From Treponema sp. (GTDB taxonomy: Bacteria > Spirochaetota > Spirochaetia > Treponematales > Breznakiellaceae), in the NCBI GenBank assembly GCA_031266775.1, contig JAISAQ010000011.1, positions 1 to 64,000 on the forward strand: a stretch of 64,000 nt of DNA, in the 5' to 3' direction. The notes under the pieces are model-generated. The model saw only the letters and a program-made list of their open reading frames with translations, was not told the origin of the DNA and did no database searches. Position numbers and translations under genes: made by a program. Each line of letters begins with the position of its first letter. Positions within the stretch are counted from its first letter, which is position 1. Shown here piece by piece: positions 51,404-59,299 of this stretch.

Positions 51404-52696
51404 ATGAAGAAAACGTTTGTGGTTTTGATTTCCCTGTCCGTTTTCATGTTGCTTTCCTGCGGGAACAGCGGCGGGACGGGCGCGCAGAACGAGAAGATTA
51501 CCCTGAGCGTGTACTGCTCAAAGGACTTGTGGAGGGATATATACCTTCCTGTGGCGCAAAAAATCGAGGAAGATCACGGCATCGCCATTGATCTTGTAAC
51601 TCTGCCCAATGAACAGCTGGAGCCTGTGATCAGCGTAAAGCTCGCCACCAACGATCCCCCCGATCTTTTCACTACAAACACACCCCAAGCGGTGGACCAG
51701 TACAACGCCACCCAGATGTGCCTTCCCCTCGACGGAGAGGCGTGGGTCTCCCGTCTTGCGGCCCCCGATCTTCTGCGGTACAAGGGAGACGGAAAGATCT
51801 ACGCCATGCCTGTCCGCGAGTCTTCAACTTTCTTCGGCGGCGCTTACTACAACAAGGCGCTGATGGAACAGTGCGGCATATACAACCCGGAGCCCAAAAC
51901 ATTCAGGGAATTTCTTGATATTCTTGAAAAAATAAAACAGGCCGGGCACACCCCCATTTACATGACCGACAAGGACGGCTGGTGCACCCAGGTATGGACC
52001 ACCCTCGGCTGGGGAGTAGCCCTTGACGCCAAAAAGGACACCGTGTACGAACAGCTCAATTCCAACCGGATTAAATTCGCCGCCATTCCCGAACTCGTAA
52101 CGGTGCTCCGGCAGATGGGAGACCTCTACAAGGCGGGCTACGTGAACGAGGATCATATGTCCCAGACCTACGACACCGCCAAGGTTGCGGTAGGCGAAGG
52201 CCGGGCCGTCATGGCCATTCAGGGGGAATGGTTCGCCACGGATCTGAACGTGGTGTACCCCGATGTCGAACTGGGTTCCTTTGCCATTCCCTTCCTTGAC
52301 AAAATGATGATAGGCACCGGCGCCTATGTCTCAGGCTGGTATGTGCCCAAAGGGAAAAATTCCCCAAAGGCGCTGGAATTCCTCAACTACTGGAGCCAGA
52401 GCGAATACCAGAATATAATCTTCCGGGAAACCCCCGGATTCCCCGGCTTTGTTGACGCCGACGGCGGCGACGTGCTTCCCGGCATAAAGAACATAGTGGA
52501 AAAATACATAGACACCGGGAAATACACGCCCGAATTCGACGCGTATTTTGATTCGGCCCGGCCCATCATGAACGACTACCTCTTCGGCAACATCCAGGAA
52601 GTCGCGGCCGGTTCCAAGACCGCGGAGGAAGCCCTTGCCGACTGGGACAGCAAATTTTCCCAGTTCATGAAAGACAAGGAAGTACCCGGCTTCTAG
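51404..52696 (+). CDS. ABC importer solute-binding lipoprotein
   Basis: A 430-residue protein started behind GGAGG. The signal ends in FMLLSCGNSG, a lipobox, so unlike the other two SBPs here it is lipid-anchored. The body is a family 1 solute-binding protein (ITLSVYCSKDLWRDIYLPVAQKIEED, NDPPDLFTTNTPQAV). It starts a plus-strand operon with two permeases, a GH78 rhamnosidase and an RpiB-like isomerase, so its ligand is likely a plant or bacterial glycan fragment containing rhamnose (inference). Confidence 0.9.
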   Translation: MKKTFVVLISLSVFMLLSCGNSGGTGAQNEKITLSVYCSKDLWRDIYLPVAQKIEEDHGIAIDLVTLPNEQLEPVISVKLATNDPPDLFTTNTPQAVDQYNATQMCLPLDGEAWVSRLAAPDLLRYKGDGKIYAMPVRESSTFFGGAYYNKALMEQCGIYNPEPKTFREFLDILEKIKQAGHTPIYMTDKDGWCTQVWTTLGWGVALDAKKDTVYEQLNSNRIKFAAIPELVTVLRQMGDLYKAGYVNEDHMSQTYDTAKVAVGEGRAVMAIQGEWFATDLNVVYPDVELGSFAIPFLDKMMIGTGAYVSGWYVPKGKNSPKALEFLNYWSQSEYQNIIFRETPGFPGFVDADGGDVLPGIKNIVEKYIDTGKYTPEFDAYFDSARPIMNDYLFGNIQEVAAGSKTAEEALADWDSKFSQFMKDKEVPGF

Positions 52697-52792
52697 TCAC
52701 ACATCGGGGAAGCTGTCCGGGCGGGTTTTGAAATTCGAGGACGCTTCCCGGGGAACCGGGAAGATCCCGGCTCCCGGCCTTTGGGGGAACAC

Positions 52793-53689
52793 ATGCGGAA
52801 AACCGGAACCGGGGGAAACGGCAGTTTTATACGGCAGGCCTATCCCTATTATCTTTTGCTGCCCGCGATTATTCTCTTTACGGTGTTCTTTATCGTCCCC
52901 GCCGCAGGCGGCGTTTTTATCTCCCTTACCAACTGGGACATCACAAGGCCCGCAATCCGCTTTAACGGCATTGACAACTACATATACATGTTCGGCGACG
53001 CGGATTTCATCCTTGCCATATCGAACACCCTTGCCTTCATGGCCTCCATCGTTATTCTGCGGAACACCATTGCCATACTGCTTGCGCTGGCCCTTACTTC
53101 CAACCTGAAAACATCGACATACCTCCGCACCGCGTTTTACATTCCGTCGGTACTAAGCTACGTCGTAGTGGGGATCATGTTTACCGCCCTTTTTCAGATG
53201 AACGGCACGGTAAACCAGGGGCTCCGCCTTTTGGGTTTTGCCGTAAAGCATGAATGGCTTGCCAGCCAAAAGACCGCGCTCCTTACGGTAATCGCCGAAG
53301 ACGTATGGAAATGGACGGGCTTTCACATGATCATCTACATCGCGGGGATCAACGCCATTCCCTCCGATTTTTACGAATCGGCCCGCATCGACGGCGCGTC
53401 TTACCCCCAGCGCTTCTTTCACATTACCCTGCCCCTTCTTGTCCCGGCCCTGACCGTCAACGTAACGCAGTCTGTCATAGGCGGCTTCCGCGTGTTTGAG
53501 CAGGTGCTGACCCTTACCAAGGGAGGACCCGGCCACAAGTCGACCGTCATAGGGATGATGATATACGAATATTTCGGCAGGGGTTTCTACGGCAGATCAA
53601 CGGCAATGAGCATGTTTCTTTCGGTTATTGTCATCATTGTTACCGTTCTCATACGAAGGGCGTTCAGAAAAGGGGAAATGGAATTATGA
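52793..53689 (+). CDS. sugar ABC importer permease, MalF type
   Basis: The ATG at 52793 follows GGGGGAA, giving 298 residues. Six predicted helices and the coupling loop YESARIDGASYPQRFFHITLPLLVPAL identify it as a carbohydrate ABC permease. The stop overlaps the next ATG by 4 bp. No ATPase gene occurs in this operon. Confidence 0.92.
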   Translation: MRKTGTGGNGSFIRQAYPYYLLLPAIILFTVFFIVPAAGGVFISLTNWDITRPAIRFNGIDNYIYMFGDADFILAISNTLAFMASIVILRNTIAILLALALTSNLKTSTYLRTAFYIPSVLSYVVVGIMFTALFQMNGTVNQGLRLLGFAVKHEWLASQKTALLTVIAEDVWKWTGFHMIIYIAGINAIPSDFYESARIDGASYPQRFFHITLPLLVPALTVNVTQSVIGGFRVFEQVLTLTKGGPGHKSTVIGMMIYEYFGRGFYGRSTAMSMFLSVIVIIVTVLIRRAFRKGEMEL

Positions 53690-54519
53690 TGAACGGTAAA
53701 GGCAGATACAGGCCCTGTGATTTTGTCCTTGAAATTATCATGCTGGCGGCAAGCCTCGTTGTCGTGGTTCCGCTGCTCCTCGCGCTGTTCGGCTCGTTCA
53801 AGTCTCCGGCGGAAGCCCTTCATTACAACATACTTCCCCCGTCACGGTGGCATCCTGAAAATTATTACGAAGTAGTGCGGAAAAGCAATATTCTTGCCGC
53901 CTTCAAAAACAGCGTGATCATAACGGCGGCGGTTGCAAGCGTCACCATCATCATCTGTTCCCTTGCGTCGTTTATCATCGCCCGCCGGGGAGACAGGATC
54001 TGCCGTTTTCTTGCTTCCTATTTTAACCTTGCCCTCATAGTGCCCATGGCAATAGTGCCGACCATACTGCTGCTTCAGCGCATGCATTTAATGAACACCA
54101 AAACCGGCATGATCTTCGTGATGATAGCGTCGAATATTTCCTGGGGCATGTTCATCATGACCAGTTTCATGCACACCATTCCCCGCGAAATGGACGAGGC
54201 CGCCATTATAGACGGCTGCGGGCCCGTGCGGCTGTTTTACTTGGTGATCTTCCCCCTGCTTAAACCCGTAATAATGACGAACATTGTCATCATAGGCATG
54301 GGCACATGGAACGATCTGCAGACGCCCCTTTACATGCTTAACTCAAGCAGAAACCTCACCATGCCCCTTACCGTGTACAATTTCATGGGCCGCTATTTTT
54401 CCCAGTGGAACCTGATCTTCGCCGACCTTGTGCTGGTAGGGCTTCCCATGGTTTTAATGTACGCTTTTCTTCAGAAATATATTGTATCAGGCATTACCGC
54501 GGGCGCGGTAAAAGGCTGA
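53686..54519 (+). CDS. sugar ABC importer permease, MalG type
   Basis: A 277-residue membrane protein with six predicted helices and the loop DEAAIIDGCGPVRLFYLVIFPLLKPV. It is coupled to the upstream permease by a 4-bp overlap, and the rhamnosidase gene follows after 11 bp. It forms the other half of the membrane channel. Confidence 0.92.
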   Translation: MMNGKGRYRPCDFVLEIIMLAASLVVVVPLLLALFGSFKSPAEALHYNILPPSRWHPENYYEVVRKSNILAAFKNSVIITAAVASVTIIICSLASFIIARRGDRICRFLASYFNLALIVPMAIVPTILLLQRMHLMNTKTGMIFVMIASNISWGMFIMTSFMHTIPREMDEAAIIDGCGPVRLFYLVIFPLLKPVIMTNIVIIGMGTWNDLQTPLYMLNSSRNLTMPLTVYNFMGRYFSQWNLIFADLVLVGLPMVLMYAFLQKYIVSGITAGAVKG

Positions 54520-54530
54520 AAGGAGACGGC

Positions 54531-57182
54531 ATGAACGAATTTATTCCCGACACTCACAAAGGCGTCCGCTCTGTGTTAAGCTGTTCCGGCGCGGGGTTTC
54601 CCGGCATGCTTGCGGAGGCTCCCTTTTTTTCATGGAAGACCTGCGGCCTTGAAGGAAGGCAGTCGGCGTACCGCCTTATCGTCTCATCGAGCCGGGAAGC
54701 CGCCTCCCGGGGAACGGGCGATCTCTGGGATTCGCTGTGGGTACAGTCCCCGGACGACACGGGGATTCCCTACGGGGGAAGCGCCCTTGAAAGCAACCGC
54801 GACTATTACGCGGCGGTCAGCGTAAAAGGCGGCGCGGAAAACGGGATTTCACTGAGTGAACCCGTCCCCTTTTCAACGGGCTTCCTCGACCCTTCGGAAT
54901 GGAAGGCGCCGTGGCTCTGCGCGCCTGTAGCCTCCGATGTAAATCCCATGTTCCGCAGGGACTTCAGCCTTCAAGGCGCTCCTACAAGGGCCCGCCTTTT
55001 TATCTGCGGGCTTGGCTATTACGAGGCGTATATAAACGGTACAAAAGCGGGGGACATGATGCTTGCCCCAAGCTGGACCGATTACGGCAAACGGGTGTGC
55101 TATGCCGCCCATGACGTTACCGCCCTGCTCAAAAAAGACAACGCCATAGGCGTCATGCTCGGTTCAGGATGGTACAGTAACGCATACTGTACGCCCCGCC
55201 CTGTTTTTACCGCGCAGCTGATGCTGGAATACGAGGACGGGAGCGCCGAAACAATTCTTTCGGCCGCCCATAACGGATGGTATGTGCACAACGACGGCCC
55301 CATGCGGAAGGCCAGCATATATATTGGGGAACTGTACGACGCCCGCCTTGAAAAGCCAGGCTGGGCCGAATACGGATTCGGCATGAAGGCCCCTTCGTCA
55401 GGCGCATGGAAGCCGGCGATAGAAACGGAGCCTCCCGCCGGGAAGATGACGCCCATGACCGAAGAACCCATCCGCGCGATAGGGGAAATCGAACCGGTAT
55501 CGATCAACGAAATAAACGGCATGGCGATCATCGACTTCGGACAGAACATCGCGGGGGTCCTGCGTCTTGCCATGCACGCTCCCCGCGATACCCGCGTCCG
55601 CATACGGTATTCCGAACTCTTGTGGAAAGACGGAAGCCTCAACACCGGCAATCTGCGCACGGCCCAGGAAACCGACGAATATATCTGCCGGGGCGGCGGC
55701 GAGGAATACATGCCCCGCTTTACCTACCATGGTTTCCGTTATGCCGGGATATGCGGCATTTCCGGCCTCAAAAAAGAAGATGTCAGGGCGGTAGTGCTGA
55801 GAAACGATGTCGCGGTAAGGGGCCGTTTCCGCTGTTCAAGCGATCTCCTTAACAGCATACAGCGGATCTGCGTGTGGACCGAAAGCAACAACCTCCACGG
55901 GGTGCCCACCGATTGTCCCCAGCGGGATGAAAGGCTGGGGTGGCTTAACGACCTTACCGTGCGGGCCGAAGAAGCGGTTTACAATTTTGACATGAGCCGC
56001 TTCTACAGGAAATTCCTCATGGATATTGCCGACGGGCAGGGGCCCGGAACAGGGGCCATTACCGACACGGCGCCCTACCGGAATTTCGGGGGACAGCCCG
56101 CCGACGCGGTGTGTTCCAGCTACCTCGTGCTGCCCTGGCTCCTCTATATGCACCACGGAGACAGGGAGGCGTTAAGGCGGCATTACGGGGGGCTTGCCGC
56201 GTGGACGCGTTACCTTGAAAGCCAGTGCGAAGACGGCATTGTAAACTACAGCTACTACGGCGACTGGGCGGCGCCCATCGCGGGCAACGACGCGGAAAGC
56301 TACGGTTCGGGCGCGGTATCGGTTATTACCCCCGGCCTTCTGATGTCGACAGGATTCCTCTATATGAACGCCGCCCTCATGAAAAAAATCGCGGGCGTTT
56401 TGGGAAAGGTGGACGATGTCAAACACTACGAAGATCTCGCGGCCTCTACAAAAGACGCGCTTAACAGGACGTTCCTTAACCGTGAAAAAGGATATTACGG
56501 GACAGGCAGCCAGGCGGCGAATGTTTTCATGTTGTACCTGGGCATAGTGCCTGGAGAACTGAGGAACGCCGTTATGCAAAACCTCGTAAAGGACATTCGT
56601 GATCACGGCACCCACCTGACCACGGGCAACCTTTGTTCCCGCTATATCTTTGACGTCCTTGCGGACGGCGGGCAGATCGATCTGGCCTTTGAACTCGCAG
56701 GCCAAAGGACCTACCCAAGCTGGGGCTACATGCTTGACAACGGCGCCACTACTACCTGGGAAAGGTGGGAATACGTGGATTCAGGCCCCCTTCTCGGCAT
56801 GGCTTCCCACGATCATCCCATGTACGCGACAATAAGCGGCTGGTTTTATTCGTACCTTCTGGGCATACGCCCCCTTGAGGCCGGATTCAAAACCTTCGCC
56901 TTCAAGCCGCATATTCCCGTGGCGCTGCAAAGCGCGGAAGGCGCGGTTAAAACCGTCAAAGGGGACATCGAAGCCTCATGGACACAGGAAGGGGGACGTG
57001 TTACAATGAAAGTCGCCGTTCCCTTTAACTCGCTCTGCCGCGCCGTGCTGCCTGAGGACGGCCAGGTTACCGTAAACGGCGTTACAAGGGAAACGCAAAA
57101 ACAAAACGGCGAGGCTTTTATTATGCTTGAAAGCGGCCGTTACGAAATAACGGCCATGTTTAGTAACCCGGTTGGTTACTAA
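54531..57182 (+). CDS. glycoside hydrolase family 78 alpha-L-rhamnosidase
   Basis: The ATG at 54531 follows AAAGGAGA; the product has 883 residues. It shows the GH78 architecture: an N-terminal domain (FSWKTCGLEGRQSAYRLIV), a carbohydrate-binding-type region (FICGLGYYEAYINGTKAGD), and the catalytic (alpha/alpha)6 barrel with DCPQRDERLGWLND. A C-terminal beta-sandwich ends the protein. No signal peptide is visible, so it probably cleaves imported rhamnosides in the cytoplasm. The last residues (NPVGY) are encoded by a hairpin repeat that contains the stop codon, so the original C-terminus may have been altered by insertion of that element. Confidence 0.92.
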   Translation: MNEFIPDTHKGVRSVLSCSGAGFPGMLAEAPFFSWKTCGLEGRQSAYRLIVSSSREAASRGTGDLWDSLWVQSPDDTGIPYGGSALESNRDYYAAVSVKGGAENGISLSEPVPFSTGFLDPSEWKAPWLCAPVASDVNPMFRRDFSLQGAPTRARLFICGLGYYEAYINGTKAGDMMLAPSWTDYGKRVCYAAHDVTALLKKDNAIGVMLGSGWYSNAYCTPRPVFTAQLMLEYEDGSAETILSAAHNGWYVHNDGPMRKASIYIGELYDARLEKPGWAEYGFGMKAPSSGAWKPAIETEPPAGKMTPMTEEPIRAIGEIEPVSINEINGMAIIDFGQNIAGVLRLAMHAPRDTRVRIRYSELLWKDGSLNTGNLRTAQETDEYICRGGGEEYMPRFTYHGFRYAGICGISGLKKEDVRAVVLRNDVAVRGRFRCSSDLLNSIQRICVWTESNNLHGVPTDCPQRDERLGWLNDLTVRAEEAVYNFDMSRFYRKFLMDIADGQGPGTGAITDTAPYRNFGGQPADAVCSSYLVLPWLLYMHHGDREALRRHYGGLAAWTRYLESQCEDGIVNYSYYGDWAAPIAGNDAESYGSGAVSVITPGLLMSTGFLYMNAALMKKIAGVLGKVDDVKHYEDLAASTKDALNRTFLNREKGYYGTGSQAANVFMLYLGIVPGELRNAVMQNLVKDIRDHGTHLTTGNLCSRYIFDVLADGGQIDLAFELAGQRTYPSWGYMLDNGATTTWERWEYVDSGPLLGMASHDHPMYATISGWFYSYLLGIRPLEAGFKTFAFKPHIPVALQSAEGAVKTVKGDIEASWTQEGGRVTMKVAVPFNSLCRAVLPEDGQVTVNGVTRETQKQNGEAFIMLESGRYEITAMFSNPVGY

Positions 57183-57189
57183 ACATGGC
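57153..57189. repeat. dispersed hairpin, CGGTT loop, spanning the rhamnosidase stop codon
   Basis: Perfect 16-bp arms (57153-57168 and 57174-57189) surround CGGTT. The stop codon at 57180-57182 lies in the right arm. The loop and closing pairs match the hairpins at 2284 and 43195, while the distal stem sequence differs. Confidence 0.7.
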
Positions 57190-57191
57190 TT

Positions 57192-57235
57192 GCGATTTTT
57201 CAGGCTAAAGCATGGCTTTAGCCTTGCAAAATCGC
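57192..57235. repeat. nested inverted repeat
   Basis: GCGATTTT at 57192-57199 pairs with AAAATCGC at 57228-57235, and an inner GGCTAAAGC (57203-57211) pairs with GCTTTAGCC (57215-57223). It separates two dispersed hairpins and mirrors the layout at 2225-2281. Confidence 0.6.
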
Positions 57236-57249
57236 GTTTTTAAGCGGAA

Positions 57250-57279
57250 GTTGTTCAATAACTGAAGTTATTGAACAAC
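57250..57279. repeat. dispersed hairpin, CTGAAG loop class
   Basis: GTTGTTCAATAA (57250-57261) pairs perfectly with 57268-57279. Stem and flank (AAGCGGAA) are the same as at 2398-2427, with the loop inverted. Confidence 0.65.
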
Positions 57280-57334
57280 TCTAATACATTCCTGAAACCC
57301 GGACGGGCCGGGAATGCAAAAAGGAGGCGGATAC

Positions 57335-57913
57335 ATGAAAACGGTTAAAGACAAACACGTGCTTGTCGGCGCGGATTTTGCGGGCTTCCCCCTCAAGGAA
57401 GCAGTGGTAAAACACCTCACATCAAAGGGCTGGAACATAACCGACATTGGGGTAAAATCCGCCGGCGAAGAAAATCCCGAGATGTTTCACCGCATCGGCC
57501 TGAAGGTTGGATCGAAGATCTCCGAAGGCGAATTTGAACGGGCCCTTGTCTTCTGCGGAACCGGCATGGGCATACACATAGCGGCAAGCAAGTGTCCCCG
57601 CGTCCACTCTGGCGTTGTAGAAAGCGTTCCCGCGGCGCTCAGGGCCATTACCGGAAACGGCGTTAACGTTCTTTCCATGGGCGCCTTCTATGTTGCGCCG
57701 CAGATGGGAATGGATATTGCCGACGCCTTTCTTGAACACAACCTTGGCGGCGGCTATGAAAACTGGGAAAATTTTTATGAATTCCACAAGCTTGCCATAG
57801 ACGAACTTGACGCCTTTGATTACGGGGAATTCAAAAAGAACGGATTCGAGGTAAAGAAACTGGGAGAAGTGGCCCTTGCGTCTCCCAAATACGGAGTCCT
57901 GGCGCGCTGCTAA
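57335..57913 (+). CDS. RpiB/LacA/LacB-family sugar-phosphate isomerase
   Basis: The ATG at 57335 follows AAGGAGG, giving 192 residues. The RpiB fold is shown by VLVGADFAGFPLKEAVVKHL and the catalytic cysteine in VFCGTGMGIHIAASK, followed by VHSGVVESVPAALRAI. Typical RpiB proteins have about 150 residues; here a ~40-residue C-terminal extension is present. The family interconverts aldose and ketose phosphates (ribose, allose, galactose, and erythrulose phosphates in the EryI branch). Last gene after the rhamnosidase, separated from it by the hairpin cluster. Exact substrate unknown. Confidence 0.85.
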   Translation: MKTVKDKHVLVGADFAGFPLKEAVVKHLTSKGWNITDIGVKSAGEENPEMFHRIGLKVGSKISEGEFERALVFCGTGMGIHIAASKCPRVHSGVVESVPAALRAITGNGVNVLSMGAFYVAPQMGMDIADAFLEHNLGGGYENWENFYEFHKLAIDELDAFDYGEFKKNGFEVKKLGEVALASPKYGVLARC

Positions 57914-57918
57914 ACGGC

Positions 57919-57961
57919 CTGTCCGCCGCCGGCGAACCAATGGTTATTCGCCGGCGGACAG
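57919..57961. terminator. bidirectional hairpin terminator
   Basis: CTGTCCG and CCGGCGAA on the left pair with TTCGCCGG and CGGACAG on the right, with a small bulge. It lies between the convergent RpiB-like and OadG-like genes and can serve both. Confidence 0.6.
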
Positions 57962-57972
57962 CCTCCATAAGC

Positions 57973-58221
57973 TTACTTTCTTTCGCGGTATTCCGTAACC
58001 GCCGCGCTTATTGCCGCGGTAACTTCAGGCGCCGGTGTTTTTCCTCCCTTTTTCGGCTCTTCCTTTTTCAGCGCCTGTATATCCTTGTCCATTCCAAGAG
58101 CACGGATCAGTTTTCCCACACAGGAAACACAAATAATCATAAGCCATAAAAAGGCAAAAACAATAGCCATGCCAAGTACCGTTAGAATCGTGCTTTGTTC
58201 AAGCATTTCAACAATAGTCAT
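57973..58221 (-). CDS. OadG-like small membrane protein
   Basis: Start at the ATG at 58221 behind AAGGAG; 82 residues. One N-terminal transmembrane helix (ILTVLGMAIVFAFLWLMIICVSCVG) is followed by a short charged and proline-rich cytoplasmic tail. This is the pattern of the gamma subunit of sodium-pumping decarboxylases (OadG/MmdC type), which anchors the complex and binds zinc through its tail. No alpha or beta subunit is adjacent; its neighbour upstream is a PTS IIA gene. The assignment rests on topology and motif style. Confidence 0.6.
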   Translation of the reverse strand: MTIVEMLEQSTILTVLGMAIVFAFLWLMIICVSCVGKLIRALGMDKDIQALKKEEPKKGGKTPAPEVTAAISAAVTEYRERK

Positions 58222-58237
58222 GATACGCTCCTTCTGG

Positions 58238-58684
58238 TTAAAAACGGCGCAGAACATCGTAGATTTCACGCGCGTTTGCGGCCGCCTCTATTTCCGCAAT
58301 ATCCTTTGAATTAAACAATTCAAGAAGACGGCCCAAAATGTACAGGTGATTTTCACGGGACTCCCCGCCCAGGAGGATAAGGAATATACAGCGAACCGGG
58401 CAGTGATCATCCGCGCCGTATTCGATACCCCTCCGGGAAACGCCGACCGCCCCGGCGGCGCCGTTAAATAGACGGCAGTATCCGTGCGGCACGGCAATGC
58501 CGGGCATGACGGCGGTGTTCATCAGGTTTTCTCTTGAACGTACCGCGTCAATCATCTCCCGGCGCTCAAGTTCCGGGTGCAGGACGGCGATTGCCTCAAC
58601 CAGCTCTTCCAGCGCCCCGCCTTTTGTCTCACTTTCAAGATCCGGTTTAATATGCCGGATATCAAAAATATCACTCAACCGCAT
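58238..58684 (-). CDS. PTS IIA domain protein, PtsN/fructose type
   Basis: The ATG at 58684 is preceded by GGGGA, giving 148 residues. The EIIA fold of the mannitol/fructose/PtsN class is indicated by VMPGIAVPHGYCRLF with His67 as phosphorylation site and by the helix AVLHPELERREMIDAVRSRENL near residues 33-53. No IIB or IIC component is nearby, so a regulatory (nitrogen-PTS-like) role is more likely than sugar transport. The OadG-like gene starts 16 bp downstream. Confidence 0.85.
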   Translation of the reverse strand: MRLSDIFDIRHIKPDLESETKGGALEELVEAIAVLHPELERREMIDAVRSRENLMNTAVMPGIAVPHGYCRLFNGAAGAVGVSRRGIEYGADDHCPVRCIFLILLGGESRENHLYILGRLLELFNSKDIAEIEAAANAREIYDVLRRF

Positions 58685-58814
58685 TGTTATTCCCCGTGTT
58701 TCCTGTATGGAAAAGAATCCCCGCCCACCAGGACTTTCGGGAATTCCCATAGTTTTTTAAGGAAAGAAAAGCGGAAAAAATCAACATGCCGCGCGGTATG
58801 TTGTTCTCAACGAA

Positions 58815-59198
58815 TCAAATTCTGAGTTTAAGAAGAATAGTGTCTTTTACATTGATACACGATATTTTTGCGCCTGATGAAAACGGCGGTTTTGACAAAG
58901 CGTTTCCCCAGCCCGGCGGGCAGAACAGGGAAACAATACGCTGAAGCCCCATGCGAAACGGGGAGAAGCGCCCGGTATCCGCCGTGGCATACACGGCCGC
59001 CTCGTCCGCCTGATACAGCATATAATAATCGCCGGGAGAAACCAAGACCTTGTCCTGAACAGGGTTTTCCATTTCATATTTGATAATGCACAGGGGCTCC
59101 ACCGCCCCAAGAAGAAAAGATCCCGTTACGGAAAGAACAACATACGCGGTGAGAACAAGAAGAGGCAGCCTTTTCCGTAAAAGCCTATCCATGGGCAC
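58815..59198 (-). CDS. small membrane-anchored protein, unknown
   Basis: About 125-127 residues; the start is either a GTG at 59198 or the ATG at 59192, neither with a clear ribosome-binding site. A basic N-terminus (RLLRKRLP) and one hydrophobic segment (LLVLTAYVVLSVTGSFLLG) act as an anchor or signal. The outer part (~90 residues) is unrecognised. It is divergent from the lipoprotein operon beginning at 59300. Confidence 0.5.
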   Translation of the reverse strand: MPMDRLLRKRLPLLVLTAYVVLSVTGSFLLGAVEPLCIIKYEMENPVQDKVLVSPGDYYMLYQADEAAVYATADTGRFSPFRMGLQRIVSLFCPPGWGNALSKPPFSSGAKISCINVKDTILLKLRI

Positions 59199-59246
59199 AC
59201 TGTATCAAAAAACAAAAAAGTAAACAAGCTCAACGTCCGTCAATAA

Positions 59247-59276
59247 TTGACAGAAAGCCCCCCGGCGGGATATAAT
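59247..59276 (+). promoter_or_regulatory. near-consensus promoter of the envelope gene cluster
   Basis: TTGACA at 59247-59252 and TATAAT at 59271-59276 are separated by 18 bp. This is the best sigma-70-type promoter in the window and should drive the plus-strand genes from 59300. Confidence 0.8.
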
Positions 59277-59299
59277 CCCCATACAAGGGGCATTTATAT

